Positions 12,831-23,905 of a stretch of DNA of 64,000 bases are shown here, piece by piece. The translations under genes and the position numbers were made by a program. This DNA comes from Megaustenia siamemsis (Eukaryota; Mollusca; Gastropoda; Stylommatophora; Ariophantidae). A model generated the notes under the pieces. The model ran no database searches. It was not told the DNA's origin and worked only from the letters and a program-made list of their open reading frames with translations. Position 1 is the stretch's first letter. Every line of letters begins with the position of its first letter. The DNA is taken from contig JAVIAB010000073.1 in assembly GCA_032433765.1 (NCBI GenBank), positions 70,631,959-70,695,958 on the forward strand, given 5' to 3'.

Positions 12831-14204
12831 CTCTGGGCTCTCTCGGTCTAACTGTCGCTCTCTAACTCTAGCTCACACTGGCTCTAGGCTCTTTCGGTCT
12901 AACTGTGGCTCTCTAAATCTAGCTCTCACCATCTCCGGGCTCTCTCGGTCTAACTGTCGCTCTCACTGTCTCTAGGCTCTCTCGGTCTAACTGTCGCTCT
13001 CTAACTCTAGCTCTCACCATCTCTGGACTCTCTCGGTCTAACTGTCGCTCTCTAACTCTAGCTCTCACCATCTCTTGGTTCTCTCTGTCTAACTGTCGCT
13101 CTCTAACTCTAGCTTTCACCATCTCTGGGCTCTCTCGGTCTAACTGTCGCTCTCACTGTCTCTAGTCTCTCTCGTCTAACTGTCGCTCTCTAACTCTAGC
13201 TCTCACCATCTCTGGGCTCTCTTGGTCTAACTGTCGCTCTCTAACTCTAGCTCTCACCGTCTCTCGGCTCTCTCGGTCTAACTGTCGCTCTCTAACTCTA
13301 GCTCTCACCATCTCTGGACTCTCTCGGTCTAACTGTCGCTCTCGAACTTTAGCTCTCACTGTCTCATGGCTCTCTCGGTCTAACTGTCGCTCTCTAGCGC
13401 TATCTTGCTCTCACCGTCTCGGGGCTCTCTCGGTCTAACTGTCGCTCTCTAACTCTAGCTCTCACTGTCTCATGGCTCTCTCGGTCTAACTGTCGCTTTC
13501 TAGCGCTATCTTGCTCTCACCGTCACTGGCTCTCTCGGTCTAACTGTCGCTCTCTAACTCTAGCTCTCACTGTCTCATGGCTCTCTCGGTCTAACTGTCG
13601 CTCTCTAGCGCTATCTTGCTCTCACTGTCTCATGGCTCTCTCTGTCTAACTGTCGCTCTCTAACTCTAGCTCTCACTGTCTCATGGCTCTCTCGGTCTAA
13701 CTGTCGCTCTCTAGCGCTATCTTGCTCTCACTGTCTCATGGCTCTCTCTGTTTACTGTCGCTCTCTAACTCTAGCTCTCACTGTCTCATGGCTCTCTCGG
13801 TCTAACTGTCGCTCTCTAGCGCTATCTTGCTCTCACTGTCTCATGGCTCTCTCTGTCTAACTGTCGCTCTCTAGCGCTATCTTGCTCTCACTGTCTCATG
13901 GCTCTCTCGGTCTAACTGTCGCTTTCTAGCGCTATCTTGCTCTCACCGTCACTGGGCTCTCTCGGTCTAACTGTCGCTCTCTAACTCTAGCTCTCACTGT
14001 CTCATGGCTCTCTCGGTCTAACTGTCGCTCTCTAGCGCTATCTTGCTCTCACTGTCTCATGGCTCTCTCTGTCTAACTGTCGCTCTCTAGCGCTATCTTG
14101 CTCTCACTGTCATGGCTCTCTCTGTCTAACTGTCGCTCTCTAACTCTCACCGTCTCATGGCTCTCTCGGTCTAACTGTCGCTCTTTTTACTCTAGCTCTC
14201 ACCG

Positions 14205-14640
14205 TCTCATGGCTCTCTCGGTCTAACTGTCGCTCTCTAACTCTCACTGTCTCATGGCTCTCTCGGTCTAACTGTCGCTCTCTAACTCTCACTGTCTCAT
14301 GGCTCTCTCGGTCTAACTGTCGCTCTCTAACTCTCACTGTCTCATGGCTCTCTCGGTCTAACTGTCGCTCTCTATCTCTCACTGTCTCATGGCTCTCTCG
14401 GTCTAACTGTCGCTCTCTAACTCTCACTGTCTCATGGCTCTCTCGGTCTAACTGTCGCTCTCTAACTCTCACTGTCTCATGGCTCTCTCTGTCTAACTGT
14501 CGCTCTCTAACTCTCACTGTCTCATGGCTCTCTCTGTCTAACTGTCGCTCTCTAACTCTCACTGTCTCATGGCTCTCTCGGTCTAACTGCCGCTCTCTAA
14601 CTCTCACTGTCTCATGGCTCTCTCGGTCTAACTGTCGCTC
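14205..14640. repeat. homogenised 45-bp subdomain of the large array
   Basis: About ten nearly identical 45-bp monomers in a row, which lack the CTAG-containing segment of the 51-bp type. The uniformity compared with the mixed order around it suggests recent local amplification of a single deletion monomer. Confidence 0.85.
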
Positions 14641-17600
14641 TTTTACTCTAGCTCTCACCGTCTCATGGCTCTCTCGGTCTAACTGTCGCTCTCTAACTCT
14701 AGCTCTCACCGTCTCTGGGCTCTCTCGGTCTAACTGTCGCTCTTAACTCTAGCTCTCACCGTCTCTGGGCTCTCTCGGTCTAACTGTCGCTCTTTAACTC
14801 TAGCTCTCACCGTCTCTGGGCTCTCTCGGTCTAACTGTCGCTCTTTAACTCTAGCTCTTACCGTCTCTGGCTCTCTCGGTCTAACTGTCGCTCTTTAACT
14901 CTAGCTCTCACCGTCTCTGGCTCTCTCGGTCTAACTGTCGCTCTTTAACTCTAGCTCTCACCGTCTCTGGGCTCTCTTGGTCTAACTGTCGCTCTCTAAC
15001 TCCAGCTTTCACCGTCTCTGGGCACTCTCGGTCTAACTGCGCTCTCTAGCGCTATCTTGCTATCACCGTCTCTGGGCTCTCTCGGTCTATCTGTCGCTCT
15101 CTATCGCTATCTTGCTCTCACTGTCTCATGGCTCTCTTGGTCTAACTGTCGCTCTCTATCGCTATCTGCTCTCACTGTCTCATGGCTCTCTCTGTCTAAC
15201 TGTCGCTCTGTAGCTCTATCTTGCTCTCACCGTCTCATGGCTATCTCGGTCTAACTGTCGCTCTCTAACTCTAGCTCTCACTGTCTCATGGCTCTCTCGG
15301 TCTAACTGTCGCTATCTAGCTCTAGCTCTCACCGTCTCATGACTCTCGGTCTAACTGTCGCTCTCCAGCTCTAGCTCTCACCGTCTCATGACTCTCGGTC
15401 TAACTGTCGCTCGCCAGCTCTAGCTCTCACCGTCTCATGACTCTCTCGGTCTAACTGTCGCTCTCTAGCGCTATCTTCCTCTCACCGTCTCTGGGGTCTC
15501 TCGGTCTAACTGTCTCTCTCCAACTCTAGCTCTCACTGTCTCATGGCTCTCTCGGTCTAACTGTCGCTCTCAAACTCTAGCTTTCACTGTCTCATGGCTC
15601 TCTCGGTCTAACTGTCGCTCTCTAGCGCTATCTTGCTCTCACCGTCTCTGGGCTCTCTCGGTCTAACTGTCGCTCTCTAACTGTAGCTCTCGCCGTCTCT
15701 GGCTCTCTCTCTGTCTAACTGTCGCTCTTTAACTCTAGCTCTCACTGTCTCTGGGCTCTCTCAGTCTAACTGTCGCTCTCTAACTCTACCTCTCACTGTC
15801 TCATGGCTCTCTCGGTCTAACTGTTGCTCTCTAGTGCTATCTTTCTCTCACCGTCTCATGGCTCTCTCGGTCTAACTGTCGCTCTCTAGCGCTATCTTGC
15901 TCTCACCGTCTCTGGGCTCTTTCGGTCTAACTGTCTCTCTCTCTAACTCTAGCTCTCACTGTCTCAGGCTCTCTCGGTCTAACTGACGCTCTTAGCGCTA
16001 TCTTGCTCCCACTGTCTCTAGGCTCTCTCGGTCTAACTGACACTCTCTAGCGCTATCTTGCTTTCACTGTCTCTAGGCTCTCTCGGTCTAAATGTCGCTC
16101 TCTACCGCTATCTTGCTCTCATTGTCTCTAGGCTCACTCGATCTACATGACGCTCTCTACCGCTATCTTGCTGTAACTGTCTATAAACTTTCTCGATCTG
16201 ACTGACGCTCTCTAGCGCTATCTTGCTCTCTCTGTCTCTGGGCTCTCTCGGTCTAACTGTCGCTCTCTAGCGCTACCTTGCTCTCACTGTCTGTGGGCTG
16301 TCTCGGTCTAACTGTTGCTCTATAGCGCTCTCTTGCTCTCACTGTCTTTGGGCTCTCTCGGTCTAACTGTCGCTCTCTAACTTTAGCTCTCACTGTCTTT
16401 GGGCTCTCTCGGTCCAACTATCGCTATCTAACACTATCTTGATTTTGCTATCTCTAGGCTGTCTCAGTCTAACCGTCGCTCTCTAGCTCTAACTCTAGCT
16501 CTCGCTGTCTCTAGGCTCTCTCGGTCTAATTGTCGCTCTCTAGCTCTAACTTTAGCTCTCACTGTCTCTAGGCTCTCCCGGTCTGACTGTCGCTCTCTAT
16601 CGCAAACTCTAGTTCTCACTGTCTCTAGTCTCTCTCTGTCTAACTGTCGCCCTCTAGCGCTATCTGTTCTCACTGTCTCTGGGCTCTCTCGGTCTAACTG
16701 TCGCTCTCTATCTCTAACTCTAAATCTAGCTCTCACTGTCTCTGGGCTCTCTCGGTCTAACTGTCGATCTCTAGCGCTATCTAATCTCACTGTCTCTGGG
16801 CTCTCTCGGTCTAACTGTCGCTCTCTATCTCTAACTCTAAATCTAGCTCTCACTGTCTCTGGGCTCTCTCGGTCTAACTGTCGCTCTCTAGCGCTATCTT
16901 ACTCTCACTGTCTCTGGGCTCTCTCAGTCTAACTGACGCTTTCTAGCGGTATTTAGCTTTCGCTGTCTCTGAGCTCTCTGTCTAACTGTCGCCCTCTAGC
17001 GCTATCTTGTTCTCACATTCTCTGGGCTATCTCGTTTTAACTGTCACTCTCTAGCGCTATTTTGCTCTCACTGTCTCTGGGCTCTCTCGGTCTAACTGTC
17101 GATCTCTAGCGCTACCTTGCTCTCACTGTCTTTGGGCTCTCTCGGTCTAACTGTCGCTCTCTAGCGCTACCTTGCTCTCACCATCTCTGGGCTCTCTCGG
17201 TCTAACTGTCGCTCTCTAGCGCTACCTTGCTCTCACTGTCTCTGGGCTTTCTCGGTCTAACTGTCGCTCTCTAGCGCTACCTTGCTCTCACTGTCTCTGG
17301 CTCTCTCGGTCTAGACGTCGCTCCGTAACAATGCTCTCACTGTCTCTGGGCTCTCTCGGTCTAACTGTCGCTCTCTAGCGCTACCTTGCTCTCACTGTCT
17401 CTGGGCTCTCTCAGTCTAACTGTCGCTCTCTAGCGCTACCTTGCTCTCACTGTCTCTGGGCTCTCTCGGTCTAACTGTCGCTCTCTAGCGCTACCTTGCT
17501 CTCACTGTCTGTGGGTTGTCTCGGTCTAACTGTCGCTCTCTAGCGCTACCTTGCTCTCACCGTCTCTGGGCTCTCTCGGTCTAACTGTCGCTCTCTAGCG

Positions 17601-17967
17601 CTACCTTGCTCTCACTGTCTCTGGGCTCTCTCGGTCTAACTGTCGCTCTCTAGCGCTACCTTGCTCTCACTGTCTCTGGGCTCTCTCGGTCTAACTGTCG
17701 ATCTCTAGCGCTATCTTGGTCTCCTGTCTCTGGGCTTTCTCGATCTAACTGTCGCTCTCTAGCGCTACCTTTCTCTCATTGTCTCTAGGCTCTCTCGGTC
17801 TAGATGTCGCTCCCTAACACTGCTCTCACTCTCTCTGTGCTCTCTCGGTCTAACTGTCGGTCTCTAGCGCTACCTTTCTCTCATTGTCTCTAGGCTCTCT
17901 CGGTCTAGATGTCGCTCCCTAACACTGCTCTCACTCTCTCGGTCTAACTGTCGGTCTCTAGCGCTGT

Positions 17968-18674
17968 CCAGTAATTTTAGTTTTCTACCATATATACCCG
18001 AACATTTTGACCGGCCAATAGCCTAAATTCTGGTTGTCATTGTCACTTTATTGTGACCAAATTTCAGAACAAAGATCTGGACATTTCCTGAGTTGTCAAT
18101 TTAAGATCTTCTACTATCTAAGTTGGACAACGACAGTTCTTTAACAAGGATTTTTACTTTTTGGTACTGAGGTAATCTGATCGTGTATTTTTTCCGTCGG
18201 AACATGCTACTTCCGTCGGAACATGCTACTTCCGTCGGAAGATGCTACTTCCGATTTCTTGTTAATTGTATTTTGGTTAATTTCTCTACTTTCCCAGGTT
18301 GATTGACCTTTTTCCAGATAAATGGAGTCTAATACAACCATACTCTCCTGAATTATTAAGGTGAAGGTTCTCATTCCTGTTTTTAGTGTATGTGCTTTAT
18401 AGGTGTTGTTCTGTCCGGCCTTGGTCTAAATAATCAAGTCATTGAACTCTGTGATCTCCCTTTATGCTGAGTTCAATATTCCATAGAACAAGCTAGGGTC
18501 ATGTTCAACGAGTTCTAAGCTATTCTTAACCTGTATTCTGGAGTCACGTCACGGTAAGTCACGTCGCTTGTGTTCTCAACTTGATACTTTTGTTGTATTA
18601 TTTCTAAATATTATTTATGTTTGTCTGGTCGTTATTTTTGTCATATAGCCTGGTTTAAATATAATCCAATATAC
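17968..18674. other. intergenic DNA, no gene seen
   Basis: Non-repetitive DNA to the right of the large array apart from the short triplication at 18192-18253. No exon or element recognised. Confidence 0.5.
18192..18253. repeat. three tandem copies of a 19-bp unit
   Basis: TTCCGTCGGAACATGCTAC is repeated three times; the last copy has GAAGATG in place of GAACATG. A fourth partial TTCCG follows. It could be a minisatellite at an early stage. Confidence 0.9.
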
Positions 18675-19400
18675 TCGTAGCATGATACACGGTTATAATA
18701 CCATAGTAATACCACAGTGATAACATAGTGATATTCTTGTTATACCATTGTGATTTCATAGTGATACCATTGTGATATCATAGCAACACTATATGGTTAT
18801 GGTTATGGAAGGCCCTGGTATCACTGCAAACGAATTAAAATCCATAATTGCTCAACCGCCCGTGGAAGTGGAATCATCCGAATTACTATTTCATCTCCCA
18901 AACAAAGAAAGGTAGCTGTAGTCCCCATCATAGCAGTCTCAGCACACGCCAAAAGACATAAGGCGAAACTGCACAGAAAGTGAACACAGCCATCTGTTCT
19001 CCATCATATGATATCATCATTCATCGTAAACAATCGGAATATCGAAACACGATCAAAACAGATGAAACGCACAGCTCACAGTGTGCACAGAGCACTTAAC
19101 TCAGTAGCTCCTGCAACAAGCCAAACTTGGAATATGAGGAAACTGCAACAAGGAACACTTTTCAGACATAGCCTTTAATGGTTCTTGCCGCCTATCCACC
19201 ATATTGACCGGAAGTTTACGTCCTCATAATCTTCAGACTGAAACTATAGTGATATCATATAACACTATAGTGATATCACAGTAATAACATAGTGATATTA
19301 TACTGATATCATAATAATACCCTACTGATCCCACTGTGGTGCCATGGCGATATCAGAGTTACACCACTGTGATATCACAGTAATATAATAATGATACTAT
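18675..19400. repeat. degenerate ATAGTGATATCA repeat split by about 445 bp of other DNA
   Basis: Short degenerate units like CATAGTGATA occupy about 18675-18795 and resume at about 19243-19400. The intervening 18797-19242 has different composition and no such units, so it may be an insertion into a once-continuous repeat. I could not identify the intervening DNA. Confidence 0.6.
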
Positions 19401-19720
19401 ATTTTTAAGGTAATTGACATTCGCTAACGTTTACACTAGAGCTGCGACTGTTGAAGTGCTCAGCGGTTTGTACGCTCTCTAGGGGCACGCAGTGCGCGCA
19501 TTCAGTTCCCAGATGTTGCGAGTTTTGTTGTTGTTCGTGTTGTTGTTCTTGTTCTAGCCTCTATGTATCGGAGAAATGGGTACCAGAAGATGTGTCTGGA
19601 AATTAGGGCGGCCTGACGTTGTACTGACAAGAACATCAGTCATAAAATGCGTCGCTGGTCGTTGAAATTTATGAGCGCTAACATCAAATTCCGTGCAACT
19701 CTTCAGGCGTATGGAGAACC

Positions 19721-19756
19721 TTTATTTTATTTTATTTTATTTTATTTTATTTTATT
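19721..19756. repeat. (TTTTA)n microsatellite
   Basis: About seven copies of a five-base unit just left of a SINE. Confidence 0.9.
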
Positions 19757-19790
19757 GTCGGTTCATTTGAGACAAAGTACATGTGCTAAC

Positions 19791-20350
19791 TGGAAACCGC
19801 GATAGCTCAGTGGTTAGTGGACTGGACTACTAAGGACAAGAGGTCGGGTTTGATCCTGATCGACGGCTTTCAGGTTCACCCAGGTTTAAATGGGTACCGG
19901 ATTTTTTTCTGGGGAAAGTAAAGCGGCATGGGCGTAATACACACATTACCTACAAAATCACGTGCCAAAGGTCTGTCTACGTTTCATTAACAAAGTCGTT
20001 TTTACGATAGCGGCTTGTTAAACCTCTGATCAACGATTCTATACCAAGCCGGAGAAAAATAATTCCTCCATTTTGGATACAACCGGGAAAAAGTCGGCTC
20101 CCTCAATGGGATAGAGCTGCTTGCACAGAACAGAGATAAATGGCGAGATTTGATTAAATATCTTTAAAAGAATTTAAAACTGCTAGATCGCTGAAAATTT
20201 AGATAAGAGAAGGAGTATATTGGTCTATGCCCTATGGGCCGGCTACGGCTCGAAAGGTCAATAGATAGATAGAAGGTCTGTAAAAAGTATGGTCACTAAC
20301 ACCATATTCCCTATATGCCACTTGGCGTAACGGGGCTCTTTACCTATTTT
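19791..20350 (+). mobile_element. tRNA-derived SINE (family 1), interrupted by a LINE tail
   Basis: The left part (19791-19976) has the pol III A-box-like GATAGCTCAGTGGTTAG and a B-box-like GGTTTGATCCTGATC, followed by the family body (GGGTACCGGATTTTTTTCTG, AAAGTAAAGCGGCATGGGCG). The right part (20273-20350) resumes with GTCTGTAAAAAGTATGGTCA and the conserved palindromic end GCCACTTGGCGT. A 296-bp LINE fragment sits between them. This copy is more diverged than the other family-1 copies, so it is probably older. Confidence 0.88.
19977..20272 (+). mobile_element. 5'-truncated LINE 3' end nested in a SINE
   Basis: Flanked by perfect 9-bp direct repeats AAGGTCTGT (19968-19976 and 20273-20281), the expected target-site duplication. 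It encodes a short C-terminal RT tail (GIELLAQNRDKWRDLIKYL then stop) and ends in an ATAG-type microsatellite tail (about 20260-20272). The W-R-D-L signature is typical of the extreme C-terminus of many non-LTR RT proteins. Confidence 0.82.
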
Positions 20351-21779
20351 TTTCATGTACTAATTGTCCACCTGATTATTTTCTGTTCAATCCAGTTAAT
20401 AGTTTATTTATTTACAAATTTACGATAAATAACTGGCAAATAGCAGGAACTATATTTCATTAAAAACATTTGGTTTTAAACTGAAGAGTACGATCTATGT
20501 AAACGAGCAGTCACAGGAGACATAAGTGAAGGAAAGGTTGAGAAACACTGATAGAAAAAAAAAACTGTGATCGCTAAGTCGCTAGACAATCTTGTCGTTA
20601 TGCCAAGTTAACTTAAATCTTATCTGTAATGTCAGGCTGCCCTCGACTATCCTTGATTTACTTTGAATATACAGCAACCGCGATCACAATAGTCTGTTTT
20701 GTCTTTTATGTCTGAAAGTAGTTTGTTTTTGTAAATTTAGCCTGGTCCTTCTTTGTTGCGACACAATGGGACGAGCTGGGTTATATGATATTCTGTGTAC
20801 GTGAGAAAAGTAAGATACATTGAATTATTATACGGATAATCATATTGAACTTACCACCACTTGTCTTCAGTGACAGAAGTCATACATAGGTAGAGATAGA
20901 GGTGGCCTGTACTTCGTCACGATTGTATCATGAAGATTTTTAATTAGAGGCGAGGTGTTTTTCCTATGTTTAATCTGTAGACAAAACGTTAGTGTGAATC
21001 TTGGATTGTGCTGATTGTGATCGTCGAGTGAACCACTTAAATGACAGGTTCCCAATCTGTGTTTTGACATGGTTTGACATTTGATTTCATTCAAATGTAT
21101 TTGTAATGTTATGTTGAAATAAGCAATGGGATCGCTAACTGGCCGCATCATTGTATATCAAATGTACTTATTTTATAGATGTTCTAAACTGTTAGCCTAT
21201 ATTGCCATCGTATGGACTGGAAGTTATCGACGACTCATAGCTGGTTGTGTCAGAAACCTTAACTATTGTTGAACCATAACCGCTCAAGCTCTTACACACC
21301 ACCTCCCCTTGGTTGTCATGGAAACAACTAACTAACATGGTCAGTCGAACATGGAGGAAGGCAAGCTCGTTATACAAAAAATACCTTACTTGGGTCTAAC
21401 GCATTTTTGCCGAAAGGGACAGGCTTTACGCTGTGCTGTAAGTTACGACACAACGCAATTACGCCCAGTTTAATGCCGATCTGAAAGATAATCACCCCTC
21501 TCCCAATTAGAAGTAGATACAAAGGAATCAAAGAATGGAAATCTGGAATGGAAAAAATGGAAATCTGGAATAGAAAATGGAAATTAAGGAATGCAAGTTC
21601 CTAATTACAACAGCTAGGACTGAAAGTTGTAGTGACAGGACCAACATTGTGAGAATTGGTGCTGTCGGTAGAAACCAATTAAAATTAGGAGAAATACCTC
21701 TACTGGACGTACGATCTTACATATATACCTGGGCAGTGGTATAGATAGAGAGGGAGTAACAGATAGAGAGGGAGGAACA
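20351..21779. other. intergenic DNA, no gene seen
   Basis: About 1.4 kb of AT-rich DNA. Open frames of 60-95 codons occur (for example 20867-21151 minus) but show no domain, splice context or repeat relationship that I can recognise. Confidence 0.5.
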
Positions 21780-22763
21780 GAGAATGATACCAAAATAAGG
21801 ATATCAGGGGCAGGAGGGACTTTTGCTGCACTAGGAAACATATGGAAATCCAAAGGAATTAGGTTAAATACAAAAATGAACATGTTCAACTCCAATGTTG
21901 AGTCAGTCCTATTGTATGGCTGTGAAACATAGAGAACAACAAAATTGACAGTCATGAAGATACAGACTTTCATTAATAGATATTTTCTTCTACCTTTTTA
22001 GCTTCCAGTGGAGCATAGGTCTTCAACAAACACTTTCCAAGTCGTTCTGTTTCTTGTAATTCTTGTAAGATCATTCCATGTCTTTCCCCTCATCTTCATC
22101 TCTGCTTCTATCTGTCTTCTCCAAGAATCCCTTGGTCTTCCTCTTTGTCTTCCCTGGGGATTCCAAAAAGGGCCTGTTGTGTAATACTCTCAGTTGGCTT
22201 TCGTAGTGTGTGTCCTATCCAGCGCCATCGTCTTCACTTTATCTCTTTATCCACTGGTACTTGACTGGTACATTTCCATAATTCTATGTTAGTGATTTTG
22301 TCCTGCCATTTCCATCCTTTTATTCTGCTTAAGCATCCATTAATGAAAGTCTGTATCTTCGTGATTGTCAATTTTGATGTTCTCCATGTTTCACAGCCAT
22401 ATATAATCGATATTTACGCAGAATAAAAGGACGAAAATGGCAGGACAAATACACTAACATAGAATTATGGAAATGTGCCGGTCAAGTACCAGTGGACAAA
22501 GAGATACAGCGAAGACGATGGCGCTGGATAGGACACACACTGCGGAGGCCAACTGGGAGTATTCCACAATGGGCCCTTTTTTGGAGTCACGGGGGGGGGG
22601 GGGGGGGAAAGGACGGAGAGGAAGACCAGGAGATTCATGGAGAGGACAGACAGAGTCAGAGATGAAGATTAAGTGGAAGACATGGAATGATCTTAAAAGA
22701 ATGGCAAGAAACAGAACGGCTTGGAAATTGTTTGTTGAAGACCTATGCTCCACACGGAGCTGA
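21780..22763 (+). pseudogene. LINE (family A) RT C-terminus, interrupted by an inverted copy of itself
   Basis: Plus-strand coding from 21780 to 21985 reads AALGNIWKSKGIRL and VESVLLYGCET (one in-frame stop follows) and ends at FINRY. It resumes at about 22408 with RYLRRIKGRKWQDKYTN, then RRRWRWIGHTLRRPTGS, GRRGRPGDSW and a terminal FVEDLCSTRS stop. These are the KWQD, GHTLR and GRP signatures of a non-LTR RT C-terminal region. A 17-nt G run (about 22591-22607) lies in the basic linker. The 3' end passes into a 38-bp minisatellite made from its own last codons. Confidence 0.85.
21986..22404 (-). mobile_element. 5'-truncated LINE (family A) inserted in opposite orientation
   Basis: Reads on minus as a LINE C-terminus from YGCETWRTSKLTI through GHTLRKPTESI to the AGCTAAAAAGGTAGAAGA end. 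The host LINE reading frame stops at its left border and resumes at its right border. The borders carry TAATmGATATTT (21974-21985 and 22404-22415; one mismatch), consistent with a target-site duplication. So a related copy inserted into its own kind. Confidence 0.82.
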
Positions 22764-23905
22764 AAGTGTTTGTTGAAGACCTATACTCCACAAGGAGCTG
22801 AAAGTGTTTGTTGAAGACCTATACTCCACACAGAGCTGAAAGTGTTTGTTGAAGACCTATACTCCACACAGAGCTGAAAGTGTTTGTTGAAGACCTATAC
22901 TCCACACAGAGCTGAAAGTGTTTGTTGAAGACCTATACTCCACACAGAGCTGAAAGTGTTTGTTGAAGACCTATACTCCACACAGAGCTGAAAGTGTTTG
23001 TTGAAGACCTATACTCCACACAGAGCTGAAAGTGTTTGTTGAAGACCTATACTCCACACGGAGCTGAAAGTGTTTGTTGAAGACCTATACTCCACACGGA
23101 GCTGAAAGTGTTTGTTGAAGACCTATACTCCACACGGAGCTGAAAGTGTTTGTTGAAGACCTATACTCCACACAGAGCTGAAAGTGTTTGTTGAAGACCT
23201 ATACTCCACACGGAGCTGAAAGTGTTTGTTGAAGACCTATCTCCACACAGACCTGAAAGTGTTTGTTGAAGACCTATACTCCACACGGAGCTGAAAGTGT
23301 TTGTTGAAGACCTATACTCTACACGGAGCTGAAAGTGTTTGTTGAAGACCTATACTCCACACAGAGCTGAAAGTGTTTGTTGAAGACCTATACTCCACAC
23401 GGAGCTGAAAGTGTTTGTTGAAGACCTATACTCACACAGACCTGAAAGTGTTTGTTGAAGACCTATAATCCACACAGACCTGAAAGTGTTTGTTGAAGAC
23501 CTATACTCCACACAGACCTGAAAGTGTTTGTTGAAGACCTATACTCCACACGGAGCTGAAAGTGTTTGTTGAAGACCTATACTCTACACGGAGCTGAAAG
23601 TGTTTGTTGAAGACCTATACTCCACACAGAGCTGAAAGTGTTTGTTGAAGACCTATACTCCACACAGAGCTGAAAGTGTTTGTTGAAGACCTATACTCCA
23701 CACAGAGCTGAAAGTGTTTGTTGAAGACCTATACTCCACACGGAGCTGAAAGTGTTTGTTGAAGACCTATACTCCACACGGAGCTGAAAGTGTTTGTTGA
23801 AGACCTATACTCCACACGGAGCTGAAAGTGTTTGTTGAAGACCTATACTCCACACAGAGCTGAAAGTGTTTGTTGAAGACCTATACTCTACACGGAGCTG
23901 AAAGG
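22726..23905. repeat. 38-bp minisatellite derived from a LINE 3' terminus, about 31 copies
   Basis: The unit (GTTTGTTGAAGACCTATACT plus CCACACGGAGCTGAAAGT) is the last codons, stop codon and first 3' UTR bases of the adjacent LINE (FVEDLCSTRS stop). The first unit lies in frame at the end of that coding region. After the last unit at about 23903 the normal LINE end GCTGAAAGGTAGAAAAAGAAC follows. Two main variants (CACGGAGC and CACAGAGC) are interspersed. Confidence 0.93.

Larger units (their letters stand above)
3706..17967. repeat. 14-kb complex minisatellite of 51/55/45/37-bp monomers
   Basis: One continuous array of related monomers that all carry CTCTCGGTCTAACTGTCGCT. At least four monomer lengths occur: 51 bp (with CTAACTCTAGCTCTCAC), 55 bp (with CTAGCGCTATCTTGCTCTCAC), 45 bp (with CTAACTCTCACTGTCTCATGG) and a 37-bp deletion form. 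The array is zoned: the left edge is mostly 55-bp type, 4.6-5.7 kb is 51-bp type, 14.2-14.6 kb is 45-bp type and 17.1-17.7 kb is 55-bp type. Where 51-bp units dominate, both strands stay open (391 codons on minus at 4557-5732 with a 17-residue Arg/Glu-rich repeat such as RARVRERQLDRESPEMV). I regard this as incidental. Confidence 0.97.

Noticed and set aside
19791..19870. Functional tRNA genes at the SINE heads
   Set aside because: The A- and B-box-like motifs are followed by a conserved non-tRNA body and flanked by target duplications; the tRNA-like part does not fold into an obvious clean cloverleaf.
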